NCBI GenBank assembly: GCA_943788775.1
Contig: CALSRO010000001.1
Location: forward strand, 216,782 to 280,781
DNA from: an uncultured Flavobacteriales bacterium
GTDB taxonomy: Bacteria > Bacteroidota > Bacteroidia > Flavobacteriales_G > Salibacteraceae
DNA: 64,000 nt
Direction: 5' to 3'
In this document: positions 8,304 through 18,300 of the stretch, piece by piece
How positions within the stretch are numbered: position 1 is the stretch's first letter
Layout of the letters: every line of letters begins with the position of its first letter
Notes under the pieces: generated by a model
What the model saw: only the letters and a program-made list of their open reading frames with translations
Told to the model about the DNA's origin: nothing
Database searches by the model: none
Translations under genes and position numbers: made by a program

Positions 8304-11300
8304 TTATTTCTTCTGTGCTTTAGCTTGTGTTAAGCCTTGGTTAATGAACTTAGTTGCTTCAGATTCAGCTTGTCCTTGATCGCTGAAGTTTCCGAAATAA
8401 TAACTACTCGAGCCATCTGCATTTTTCACTTTGTCCAGTCCGTTTGAGCTTAAACCTAAAATAACCGTGGCCTGAGCTAATGGAACTTCACCAGAAAACT
8501 TTCCTAAGAATACGCGGTACCCACTGCTTGTGCTAACACCATTTCCACCAAGATCTTGCCGAGCGGCATCAACAGTTACGCGATTACCACTCTTGTATGC
8601 GGTTACAAACGCATCGGAAATTCCAATGGATCTTATTTCATTTTTGGCTTGCTCAGCGATTGACTCTTCTTTGAATATTCCAGTGGTATATCGGTATGTT
8701 CCGTTGGATAAATTCTCCTGATTTAGTGGAGTAATATTTGCGATGTCCTTAGAGGTGACTGGCTTGCTAAATACTCCCACCTGCACGGTATAGAAAGTCC
8801 CTGGTTGGTTTTTCACATCCTGCACAACCAAGCTTCCTTGTTTGATAACACTATTCGCAGGTAAACTATTAAATCCACTAGAGGAGTTTGAAGCAGTTGA
8901 ATTTACAGGTCTTGTAGTATTTGTGCCAGCACTAGCGGTTCCACTTCCTGAACTTGCTACGCTACCTCCAGATCCCACGCGTTTCCCATCTCTGTATGCT
9001 ACAACAAATGCATCTCTGTAACCGATGCCTCGAATTTCATCCTTGGCCAAATCGGCTTCAGTAAAATTGGTAAACGCTCCTGCTGAATATCGGGTAAGTC
9101 CAGTGCCAGTCGATTCACCAGTAATTGGTTTAATTCCTTTGAATGCATCCTGCTTTATAGCGTTTCTAAATGCACCGATTTGAACCTTGTAAATCACTCC
9201 AGGAGGCAGGGGTGGGTCAACTGGAATAGGAGTGGTGGGGCCATAATAGGAACCAGCATTTGGATCGGCTTCAAATATTGTGTTGGTTAAGACATCTGAT
9301 TGGACGGCAACGCTTTGATTGGACTGTCTCGGAGGCGTCAAATCGAATTGTTCTTGAGGAGTTTGATTCGGCTGACCTTGATCTGATTCTTCGAAAACTT
9401 CCGTCTCAACTTGATTCGATCCGATATTCGTCAATGACGCAATTTCGGCATCAGTTGGTTCGGATGGTCGCTGAATAGTATCAGTGTTATAGTAAGCGAT
9501 AATACTGTTATACACTTCCTCTGGGTTTTTCAGTAGCTCTTGGTTCGCATTGTTTTCAATAAATGCCGCTTGCCGGTTTAGTCGCGCAGCCTCAGAGCTT
9601 AGGCTATCTGCCTTATCATATAACATATATGCTTCTGCAGCAGTTCTTAATCTTACTTCAGGGTCTAAGGATGACTGAGTTAATAATCCCTGTGCCCGGT
9701 TGTTCAATTGATTTTCAACTGAGATCAGTTTTAAAGACATGTTTCGAAGTGAATCCGCTTGTCTTTTTTGTTGGTTATATACCGCAAATTGTTCAGTTGA
9801 GGCAACATCAGCTTGCTCCGTTGGATTTAGTGCATTAGATACAACCGGCAGTGTTATTTCTTGACCCGCAGGTATGATGAAGTTATTAGCGATGGCCCTT
9901 GCTTCAATATCAGCCATCTCATTTGCCAATTGACCTGCAAGTGTTGCTTCTTTGCGCTTTAACAAGGCAAGTTGCTCAGCTTCTTTCGCAGCTTGTTGAG
10001 CGGGAATTCGAACTTTCTTCTTTTTAATCAAATCAGCAGCTTCCCTCTGAATCCTAGCACTTTCAGTTAATTCGGCAGCTTCGGTCTCGAGATTTTGTGC
10101 CTCGTTCATTTGAATTTGCGAAGGTGTAGGATCTCCAGATTCAAGTTGTAAAATCAATGGCTCTACACCTATGATCTTTGGCTCAGCCGCTTGATAATAA
10201 TCGGACTCGAGCTGAGCAACCTCAAGGTCAGACTCAAGTTCGGCTTTCTTTAGTTCAAGCGGAGCTCGTTGCTTTTTCTTTTTTGTCGCATCAAGCTGAC
10301 CTTGAGTTTCTGCAATTTGGCTATTGATTCGATCAACCTTATTGAAGCTTATCTGAGTTTTTTCATCGTATTCTTCAGTTTTCCCAGTCGCAACAGGTAT
10401 ATAGCCTTCAAATTTTTCGCTGCCTTTTACAACCACCGCCTTGGGTACGCTAGGACCTTCTAACTCGCTTGCTTTTATTGAGTCAAGCGTGGATTGAACG
10501 TAGAGTTTCTCAGCAGCTATCTGAACTAATTTTTCTTCGAGTTCAGCTTTTTGAGCTGGATCCGTTGAGTTTGCAATTCTCGTTTCTGTTTTGAGCTCTT
10601 CATTTTTAAGCGCAACCATCCAGTTTTGGTTCAAGACCTCAGTCTTGGTCTTTTTTAATTCTGGATTAGTCTCTGCATTGACTTGGTCTTCCAACTGAAT
10701 GAAAGCGCTGCTGTTGTAAGTGTCAACATACTGATTCAACTGCTGCTGTAGTTGTTTTTTGTCATCTACAACTAAGGCTTCTTTCTCGGCAACGATAATG
10801 GCTTTCTGTAGTTCCGCAGATTTGTTTTGTTTTTCAGTGCGTTGAGACGCAACATTGGCGGCAAGCTCATTCAATTTGGTTCGTTGCTCAGGAGAATCAA
10901 GTGATTCCATTTGTGTAGACAACACTTGTAGTTCAAATGCTAAGTCATTGGCCCAAGCTTTATTTATTCGCGCTTGCTCCTTCTTTTGTTCAACCGCAGT
11001 AGGTAAGGCCTTTGCACCTTGAAGTTGTTGCGTATAACTCGAATTTAAAGCAATGACGGTAGGTGGTACTGTTTCAGAATTTAAAATCTCAGGCGTAACA
11101 GGCGGAATCGAATCAGGATTCAAAGTCCTTATTTGAGATGCTTGAGATTCTGTATCAGCATCAGTAGATTCTTGATTATCTAATGATTCGACTGAAGCGT
11201 CATCACCCATAAATGATGAAGCGTCATTTTCATTTGATTCGGATAATTCACCACCGCCCATGAAATCACTGGCTCCATTGCTTTCGTCTGTGTCATTAAA

Positions 11301-14300
11301 AAACTCTTCGGCACCATCAGAGCTAGTATCATCTGTAGACATAAAAGAGTCCGCACCATCTGCCGTTTCAACAGTTTCTGATTGGGTTGATGTCTCAGAA
11401 GATCCATTTGGTTGATTATTGTTTGATACAGATAATTGAGCTTGTTGATCGCTCAATTCTGCGATAGCCGCATAGCTTGCCATCGCTAATTCGTCTTTTT
11501 CAGCCTTATCATCTTCTAGTATAGCTATTTGATTGGCAAATTCTAGTTTGCTTTTAGTATCGTTTACTTCACTTTGAGCTGTTGTTAGCGAGTCGATTCT
11601 ATAATCTATGTTTTGAACCCATTGATCATATATTTCTGCTTTTCTAGATTCAGCAATAACAGGGTCTTCTGCATTCGCGGCTTCGGCCAATTCGGCCTGG
11701 AGTTTCTCGTTGTAATTTCCAGAAATAATTTCCGGTTTGCTTTCAGCCGCAGAGATGGTGCGAATTTCTTCATTTAGTTCTGCATTTTCCTGCGCTGAAC
11801 TCTGTGCAGTGCCGTCTGTATTTACCGCAGTTCCTGAAGCAGAATTGTCTATTTCTTCTTGATCATCTCCAAAGAATGAGTCGGCCCCATTGGAGGCGTC
11901 TTCTGCAGAATTATCGGTTAGCGCATCGGATTCCGTGCTTGGCGAATTTTCGATAGAGTTGTCATTTGAGGTTGGATCGGCTTGATAAACCACTTCACCG
12001 TTTTCATCATACAAGAGCTCATCTCCTATGGCAGGAGGAAGGCGTGACTCGTCTTTATCTTCGATTTGCACGGTGGATTCGTCATCGTTGTTTTCCGGTG
12101 ACGATTCTGCACCCATGAATTCATTTGCGGCTGATTCGTCATTTGAGTCTGTCTCACTATCTGAACTACCCATGAAATCATCGAACCCATCTACGGTTTC
12201 AGTGTCTTCTTTATCATTGGAAGCACCTCCGGCATCCGACTCCTCCTGAACGGTATCTAATTCATCATCAGTAATTCCACGATTCTTTCTCGATTCGGCT
12301 AAGGCATTTGCAGTGGCTTCAGCTGCTAATTCAGGTGCCACAAAAGCCAAAAGGGCAGGATCTGTCGCTGCCTTCGCTCCTAAAGTTGATTGTAATTCGC
12401 TAATGGCTGCCGCGCTTGTTGCAGATGTGAACGACTCAGCTCCAGCGGAAGCTGTTTCGAATAAATTGGCTGTTATGGAAGCATAATTTGTTGCATTGGC
12501 CTGCTGTTTGGAGGCTACATCCAGTTCTGCCTTTGCTCTTTTCAGTTCGACTTCCTTGGCTGGTTTGGCAGATTTTGCTTCCTCAATTTGAAATCTGTAC
12601 TCCTCCTTTAACGCATCGTCTTTTGTGTTTTCGAGTTCAGATGTTAGGTAGGAGATTTCTTCATTAATTCCCGTAATGTCATCTTGAATCTCCTTGTGCT
12701 CTGCTTCTTTAGCCTTATAAATAGCTTCACTTGGAGCGACACGCTCTGCATACGAGGATTTCAATTTTGTCTCAAAGTCGTCTAGAGGTTTAAAGTTTTG
12801 CCCCGATGCTGACATTTGATTGTATTGAGCATTAAATGCTGATTCTTCGAGTCCCCCGTTGTCGAGAACTTCATAGGTGTCATTCATTTTTGCAGCCGCG
12901 GCACTCCTAATGTCAGCTTCCTTTTTATAATCATTGGCCAACTCGGCTGCAATGGCTGCTTCAGCTATTTCTTCTGATGTGCTTGAGGTTGATTTTGTTT
13001 TGGCTAAATCAGCTAATAAAGCCGCCTTTTGATTGAGTAACTGAGCATCACCCTCTAGTTCTTTAATCTGATTTTCCGCCTTGGAGAGTTTTTCTTCTTG
13101 CGACATTCCATTATCGGCAGCGATTGGTTTGTCTGTTTGATCGTCAAGAATTTCAGTAGTAGGGGCTATCTCATCTTCTGAAGAATTGACATTCAGACTC
13201 GCCTGTTTTTTAAGGATTTCAGCCGTAAGTAATGTTTCATCCTCAAGAGGTTCATCAAAGTGATTAATGATCTGCAACTGCTCCTTGCCGTTCACATTGA
13301 CCAGTTTCATTTCTTGCCTAAACTGCTTCAGACCTTTTTCTCTCGGAACTTCTACTAGTCCTGTATGCACAGCATTGCTTTCCTCAGCTTCTACAATGAA
13401 CTTGTAATTTCCACTTCCTTTTAAATCAAGTAGGTATTCACCAAATTGTCTTTCAGAATCGTAAACGCCAATCACATTATTCTGTACAACATCTTCTATT
13501 GTAATCTTGGCCTTTTTGGATCCTTCTGCTTCGAAAGTTCCCTTGATCAAGGTCAAATCCAAAGGAACTCTGTCAATTCCAATTTTATAAACTACAACTT
13601 GAGAACTGTTTGTTTCACGATTGCTGGCAAACCAAGCTGTCTTTTCGGCCTTGTCTGAGATAAACAAGAAGTCGTCCCAAGGGGTATTAATGGCAAACTC
13701 CATGTTTTTGGGCTTAGTCCATGTGCCATCTCCGCGTCTGGTACTTTTAAAAATGTCGTAGCCACCCATACTATTATGGCCTTTTGATGCGAAGTATAAT
13801 ACGTCTCCATCCGGATGGATAAAAGGATAATCTTCGTCATATGGGGTATTTACGACCGAGCTTAGTTGGGTAGCTTTACTCCATTCGCCTGTAGGTAGTT
13901 TTTGGATTACGAATAGATCCTTGCCAGTTGCATTTTTTTCAGAATAGCTGCTGTAGTAAACATAGTCTGCATTTTGCTGGAAGTACATTAGAAATTTCGC
14001 ATCACGTTTCTTATCCTCTTCAGACATAAAATCCTCAGGTTTCACCATGATCTTACCACCAAACTCACTTAAATCATAGTTTCGATAAAAGTCAGAGAGC
14101 GGAAGTGCCTCTCGTTGTACTACAGAAATGTCCGTGAAACTACTGACCAAGTCAATCCCACTTCGACATTGTTCTATGTAATGCGATACAAGTTGATTTT
14201 CCTTTTCCTTTTTGCTCGCCTCAGCTTGGTACTTTTCATATTCCTTGATTGCTTTTTCGAATCGATAGTTCAAATGCAATCCAAGTCCATAATAAAAGTG

Positions 14301-14651
14301 TGAAAGATTTGGAGCATTGGGCGTTTCAACCGCAAATTTCAAATACTTCAACGCTTGCTCCTTATCGTGACTTGTAAATAATTGACACGCACCAAATCTG
14401 AAATTGTACTCTGGGTCTTCAAGTTTTAGGGATAGTAGCTGGGAATATTTGTTGAAAGCGTCTTTATAATTTTCAGCCTCAAATAGTGCTTCAGCTTCCG
14501 TGCGAAGCTGTTCTTCAGTTTCCTGTGCTAGCATTGCCAATGGCAAAATGAACGCTAGGAGTAAGGTGGTTATGTAACGCCTTAATATCAAATTAGGGGA
14601 GAAGCTTGATTTAGGTAAAGATGCAAAACAACGGTTTAAAGTTGTTCCCAT
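8304..14651 (-). CDS. giant TPR / PD40 / coiled-coil / triple-SPOR envelope protein
   Basis: An exported protein of 2115 residues. A signal sequence (ITTLLLAFILPLAMLAQ) lies near residues 27-43. TPR-like helices span about 44-165. A PD40/TolB-like propeller segment lies near 215-350 (HPDGDVLYFASKGHNSMGGY, GGYDIFKSTRRGDGTW). A very long Ala/Glu/Gln/Lys-rich helical region contains an acidic repeat zone near 820-1145. Three C-terminal SPOR-type domains begin near 1816 (YKVQIGAFRN), 1950 (YTVQVGVFSK) and 2041 (YRVFLGKFSG). SPOR domains bind peptidoglycan stripped of stem peptides. The TPR plus PD40 order resembles T9SS PorE, but SPOR replaces the OmpA-like domain. It probably links envelope or gliding machinery to the cell wall; that role is inference. 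A matching promoter lies at 14682-14689. Confidence 0.85.
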   Translation of the reverse strand: MGTTLNRCFASLPKSSFSPNLILRRYITTLLLAFILPLAMLAQETEEQLRTEAEALFEAENYKDAFNKYSQLLSLKLEDPEYNFRFGACQLFTSHDKEQALKYLKFAVETPNAPNLSHFYYGLGLHLNYRFEKAIKEYEKYQAEASKKEKENQLVSHYIEQCRSGIDLVSSFTDISVVQREALPLSDFYRNYDLSEFGGKIMVKPEDFMSEEDKKRDAKFLMYFQQNADYVYYSSYSEKNATGKDLFVIQKLPTGEWSKATQLSSVVNTPYDEDYPFIHPDGDVLYFASKGHNSMGGYDIFKSTRRGDGTWTKPKNMEFAINTPWDDFLFISDKAEKTAWFASNRETNSSQVVVYKIGIDRVPLDLTLIKGTFEAEGSKKAKITIEDVVQNNVIGVYDSERQFGEYLLDLKGSGNYKFIVEAEESNAVHTGLVEVPREKGLKQFRQEMKLVNVNGKEQLQIINHFDEPLEDETLLTAEILKKQASLNVNSSEDEIAPTTEILDDQTDKPIAADNGMSQEEKLSKAENQIKELEGDAQLLNQKAALLADLAKTKSTSSTSEEIAEAAIAAELANDYKKEADIRSAAAAKMNDTYEVLDNGGLEESAFNAQYNQMSASGQNFKPLDDFETKLKSSYAERVAPSEAIYKAKEAEHKEIQDDITGINEEISYLTSELENTKDDALKEEYRFQIEEAKSAKPAKEVELKRAKAELDVASKQQANATNYASITANLFETASAGAESFTSATSAAAISELQSTLGAKAATDPALLAFVAPELAAEATANALAESRKNRGITDDELDTVQEESDAGGASNDKEDTETVDGFDDFMGSSDSETDSNDESAANEFMGAESSPENNDDESTVQIEDKDESRLPPAIGDELLYDENGEVVYQADPTSNDNSIENSPSTESDALTDNSAEDASNGADSFFGDDQEEIDNSASGTAVNTDGTAQSSAQENAELNEEIRTISAAESKPEIISGNYNEKLQAELAEAANAEDPVIAESRKAEIYDQWVQNIDYRIDSLTTAQSEVNDTKSKLEFANQIAILEDDKAEKDELAMASYAAIAELSDQQAQLSVSNNNQPNGSSETSTQSETVETADGADSFMSTDDTSSDGAEEFFNDTDESNGASDFMGGGELSESNENDASSFMGDDASVESLDNQESTDADTESQASQIRTLNPDSIPPVTPEILNSETVPPTVIALNSSYTQQLQGAKALPTAVEQKKEQARINKAWANDLAFELQVLSTQMESLDSPEQRTKLNELAANVASQRTEKQNKSAELQKAIIVAEKEALVVDDKKQLQQQLNQYVDTYNSSAFIQLEDQVNAETNPELKKTKTEVLNQNWMVALKNEELKTETRIANSTDPAQKAELEEKLVQIAAEKLYVQSTLDSIKASELEGPSVPKAVVVKGSEKFEGYIPVATGKTEEYDEKTQISFNKVDRINSQIAETQGQLDATKKKKQRAPLELKKAELESDLEVAQLESDYYQAAEPKIIGVEPLILQLESGDPTPSQIQMNEAQNLETEAAELTESARIQREAADLIKKKKVRIPAQQAAKEAEQLALLKRKEATLAGQLANEMADIEARAIANNFIIPAGQEITLPVVSNALNPTEQADVASTEQFAVYNQQKRQADSLRNMSLKLISVENQLNNRAQGLLTQSSLDPEVRLRTAAEAYMLYDKADSLSSEAARLNRQAAFIENNANQELLKNPEEVYNSIIAYYNTDTIQRPSEPTDAEIASLTNIGSNQVETEVFEESDQGQPNQTPQEQFDLTPPRQSNQSVAVQSDVLTNTIFEADPNAGSYYGPTTPIPVDPPLPPGVIYKVQIGAFRNAIKQDAFKGIKPITGESTGTGLTRYSAGAFTNFTEADLAKDEIRGIGYRDAFVVAYRDGKRVGSGGSVASSGSGTASAGTNTTRPVNSTASNSSSGFNSLPANSVIKQGSLVVQDVKNQPGTFYTVQVGVFSKPVTSKDIANITPLNQENLSNGTYRYTTGIFKEESIAEQAKNEIRSIGISDAFVTAYKSGNRVTVDAARQDLGGNGVSTSSGYRVFLGKFSGEVPLAQATVILGLSSNGLDKVKNADGSSSYYFGNFSDQGQAESEATKFINQGLTQAKAQKK

Positions 14652-14681
14652 GAATTAGTCTTAAGACATGTGGAACGTTTG

Positions 14682-14689
14682 CAAAGATA
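14682..14689 (-). promoter_or_regulatory. promoter -7 element, TATCTTTG
   Basis: Perfect TAnnTTTG on the minus strand, ending 30 bp before the ATG of the giant SPOR gene. It overlaps the end region of plsY, so the giant gene can be transcribed independently. Confidence 0.6.
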
Positions 14690-14698
14690 CGGGACTTT

Positions 14699-15358
14699 TC
14701 AATCGTCTTCACCTGCTTGTTTAATCAGATTTTTTAGGCAGATATTCGCCTTGCTTTCTTCTCTTCGAATGAGCCGCTCAATGTTCTTTTGATGGGTGAT
14801 TAAAACCAATATGGCAATAAACATAGAAAACACGATCAAGCTTGGTACTGTTGTTTGATAGACCAAGACAATCACAAATGGAAAACTCAGGGCAGCGGTC
14901 ATTGATCCAAGAGAAACATACTTAGTAATTGCGAAGATAACAAGGAACACTAGCAATGATATTAATGCGCCTTGTGGGTGAATCGCTAGCATGACTCCCA
15001 GAAGTGTAGCAATCCCCTTTCCTCCTCTAAACCCTGCGAAAATTGGGAAAATATGACCAATTACGGCTGAAATACCCAGGGCTAGTTGATAATTGACAAA
15101 AGCAGCGTTGCTTATTGGTTCTTCGACAAAAAAGAAGGTCAATTTTACCGCAACTAATCCCTTCAGACAATCAATGAGAAGCACGGGAATACCAGCTACC
15201 TTACCTAAGACCCTGAACGTGTTGGTCGCTCCAGCATTGCCGCTGCCATATTCTCGAACGTCCGTATTATAAAACACTTTTCCGACCCAGACAGCCGTAG
15301 GAATTGAACCTAATAGGTAGGCCAATAACAGTGATAAAATGATGGGTGGGGTTAGCAT
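14699..15358 (-). CDS. plsY: glycerol-3-phosphate acyltransferase PlsY
   Basis: Transfers an acyl group from acyl phosphate to glycerol 3-phosphate, the first step of phosphatidic acid synthesis, at the inner membrane. A 219-residue polytopic protein with the three conserved loops: LLGSIPTAVWVGK, YGSGNAGATNTFRVLG and FAGFRGGKGIATLLG. Length and hydrophobic pattern (five or more membrane helices) fit the family. The gene has its own promoter-like TAACTTTG at 15370-15377 and sits 39 bp from the gene upstream. Confidence 0.97.
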   Translation of the reverse strand: MLTPPIILSLLLAYLLGSIPTAVWVGKVFYNTDVREYGSGNAGATNTFRVLGKVAGIPVLLIDCLKGLVAVKLTFFFVEEPISNAAFVNYQLALGISAVIGHIFPIFAGFRGGKGIATLLGVMLAIHPQGALISLLVFLVIFAITKYVSLGSMTAALSFPFVIVLVYQTTVPSLIVFSMFIAILVLITHQKNIERLIRREESKANICLKNLIKQAGEDD

Positions 15359-15369
15359 AAACGGGTTAG

Positions 15370-15377
15370 CAAAGTTA
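15370..15377 (-). promoter_or_regulatory. promoter -7 element, TAACTTTG
   Basis: Perfect TAnnTTTG on the minus strand, ending 11 bp before the plsY ATG, in the short gap after the 1485-residue gene. Confidence 0.55.
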
Positions 15378-15397
15378 AAATTAACTGATAATCTCTT

Positions 15398-18300
15398 TTA
15401 GAATCGACTTAAGAACTCGTCTTTTCTTCGTTTACTTCCTACCATAAATGAGTATGGAGATTGACCTTTCTCTACCTTCATTTTTCTCTTATCCGTTTTT
15501 AATTCGGTCAATGTCGTATTAAATTCTTCCAAGCTTGAATATGCCGCCATAATATTCCTCGAATATTTGAAGTAATACCAGGTATCCTTATCCGCTTCCA
15601 GATATATGTTTACCTCTGGTATTCGACCTGTTACAATTTCAACTTTTCCATTGACCTTGATATTAACCTGTCTTTTACCAATGTTTCCGACTCCAATTTT
15701 TCCAACAGATTGGTAGCTTCTAGTTTCTGGATTCCACTTTAATTGTACATCGGTTAAGAACATGTTTTTTTCTAACTCAGAAGGAAATTTTTTGAATTGT
15801 CCTGTCAAGGTAATGATAGAGATTAGCTTATCTGCTTCATCTGTACCGATATACTCCCTAAGGCCACGTTGATAGGTTTCTCTTTCAAAATCAATCGGTT
15901 CACCCATCGCATTTTCAGCCATGGTTTTCCCCATATCATCAATCAGTTTGTTATCAAAGAAGAAATCCACCAACATCATGACATCCAAGTCAACTTTGCC
16001 GGTTTTCACATCATGTTTGATGTTTCCGACAGTCTGAATATCCATTTGGCCGGGATTAATTCCGAACCCGAGCTTACCTTCTGCATATGACTTACACTCT
16101 TCACTATTAAGGCTCAGATACTGACCGGGAAGCGATTGTTGTGTTAGCTTATTAATGTTTGATATACGATACTCCTTTGATTCATCATGGTATTGTAAAT
16201 ACCCATTTGCAGGTAGAATGTCAATATCCTTGGCTTGCAGTTTAGAGGAAATAAAGGAGGTATATAATGCTCCAGTATCTGGATCTAATACAATGGATGA
16301 TGTCAAGAAGTTTTCGTCCTCATCCAAAGCCGATGATTCAATAGGAATTAATATGTCTTCGGGATCAATAGCCGATTTAAACTTGAACCATGCCATTGGG
16401 ATGCTTGCCTCGCACTGATGTGTGATTCGAGTGTATCCAGCGAAGGTTAATTCCTTGTTGCTAGCGGCTAATGAAACCGAACCTTTATAGGCAAAGTGTG
16501 GACTTAACGTGAAACCTCTTTCGTCCGAAACCTCACCATTGGCGTATGTTTGATATGAGCTGTCAACTCCCACCGTTCTAAATCGTATTTGTTGCCTGTT
16601 ACCGGCTTTATCTTTATAGATGTAAAGTCCTGTTCCTACATAATCACGCCTAGCAAATATGTCCACTGTAGCGCTGTCAATCTTGTGATATTTGGTGATA
16701 GCATTTGCAACAATCCGACAATCAGTCAAGGTCTTCATTTTTGCTTTTCTCTGAACAGTTATTAATCCACTATCAGGATAGATTAAGGCATCTGCAACCT
16801 GAATGAACTCAACTTCTTTCGCATCAATGACGTTGTCCTTCGAACTATATCGAGCCGCTGGTGAATAAAACTCTAATGAATCTTGATCTGGATGTACTGA
16901 GACAAATCGTGACCCCTCAAATTGCATCGCACCAGCCGCAGTGGCCTTGGTCGCTTTTCCTCCGGATAGTTCAATGGCCTCTTGGTCCATATACCAAGTA
17001 AATCTATCCATGAAGGCAACATACAGATTGATCGGGAATTCCATCATAGATGTTCCATCATTGGATATGAAGTCACCCTTTCGAGTTGTGAAGTCAATCT
17101 TAGCTTGAACGTTGTTTGTCTTGAACTGAAATTCCTCAAATGTTGAAACAGTTGATTTTAAACGAAAGTCGGCTGTGTCACTTTCAAAATTGGAAAAGTT
17201 GAATCTAAATTCATCTGATTCTAATTCAGCTTGCTCGAATGCAAATAACCCAGCACCTGTCAAGTTTTCAGGAGTTAGGTCTAGGCTTCCTGTCATGGTA
17301 GATCCATCATACATTACAAATGGATTTTTGGTTGATTCAGAATGAAGAACGTTGTCATAAGGCTTCCAATCTTGTTTGATTTCAGTACCCGTGGTAGGTG
17401 GATACTCCACTCCCCCCATTTGCTCCTCAATAATGAAACTGGTAGCAATGGTGGTCATCTGCTCAGGTAAAAAGAGAAAATCTTCTGATTTGGAAGTGCT
17501 TGTTAGATATTTGAGTTTACCATCACCCCGAAGTCCCTCGTGACTCATTTTAATGGTTTGATAATACTTGCCTTTACCGCGATAGATATCAAATCCTTCC
17601 TTTGGAGTTTCTCGAATGAAACCTAACGAATAATCCTCTTGAAGTGTCAGGTTTTCTCTAAACTCAGGAAAGATATCAGCACTTGTAAATGATCCCTCGA
17701 ACTTAACTCGATCATTACCGAAATTATCCAGACTATCAAAAACAAATGGGTCTAATTCAAAATAGAAGTTTTCTCTTTTGTATGCCTTGTTTTGAATCGC
17801 ACCTCGCTCATAAAACACTTTGGACTTTTCTTTACTCGTGAAAATTGGATACTCTTTTAGACTCTCAAGTCCACTTTTGTTATCAGGCCTATCAATTTCT
17901 AGGGTTCCGTTTACGCCTTCAATAACAGTTTTAACTTTCTTCATTATTGGTCGGCCTCCAGAAGTTTTTCGATCGGTTTCAACGCTTAAGCGAACCGAAT
18001 CTACGTTCGGCATCTCTAGCTTAAAATCGTCATACAGGAAATTGTAATTACTTCCAAAGAATTCAAGTTTACCGGCTTGTACAACCCCAGAAAAATCAAA
18101 ATCTCTGTTTTTCTTCATGGTGACTGTACCACCACGTGGGTATAGAACCACATTGTGGGAATCAGATAGAATAATATTATCGATACCATTTATTTTCAAT
18201 GTGAATACCTCATCTATGAGATCCATACTTGCATTTTCCATACGTCCAATATCCGAGGCGATTTGAATGACATCATAATCCTCATTTTCTGATTTTGCGG

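Noticed and set aside
8530..14303. Many plus-strand open frames opposite the giant SPOR gene
   Set aside because: They are antisense shadows with no family motif and poor codon pattern, while the minus strand carries clear TPR, PD40 and SPOR motifs.
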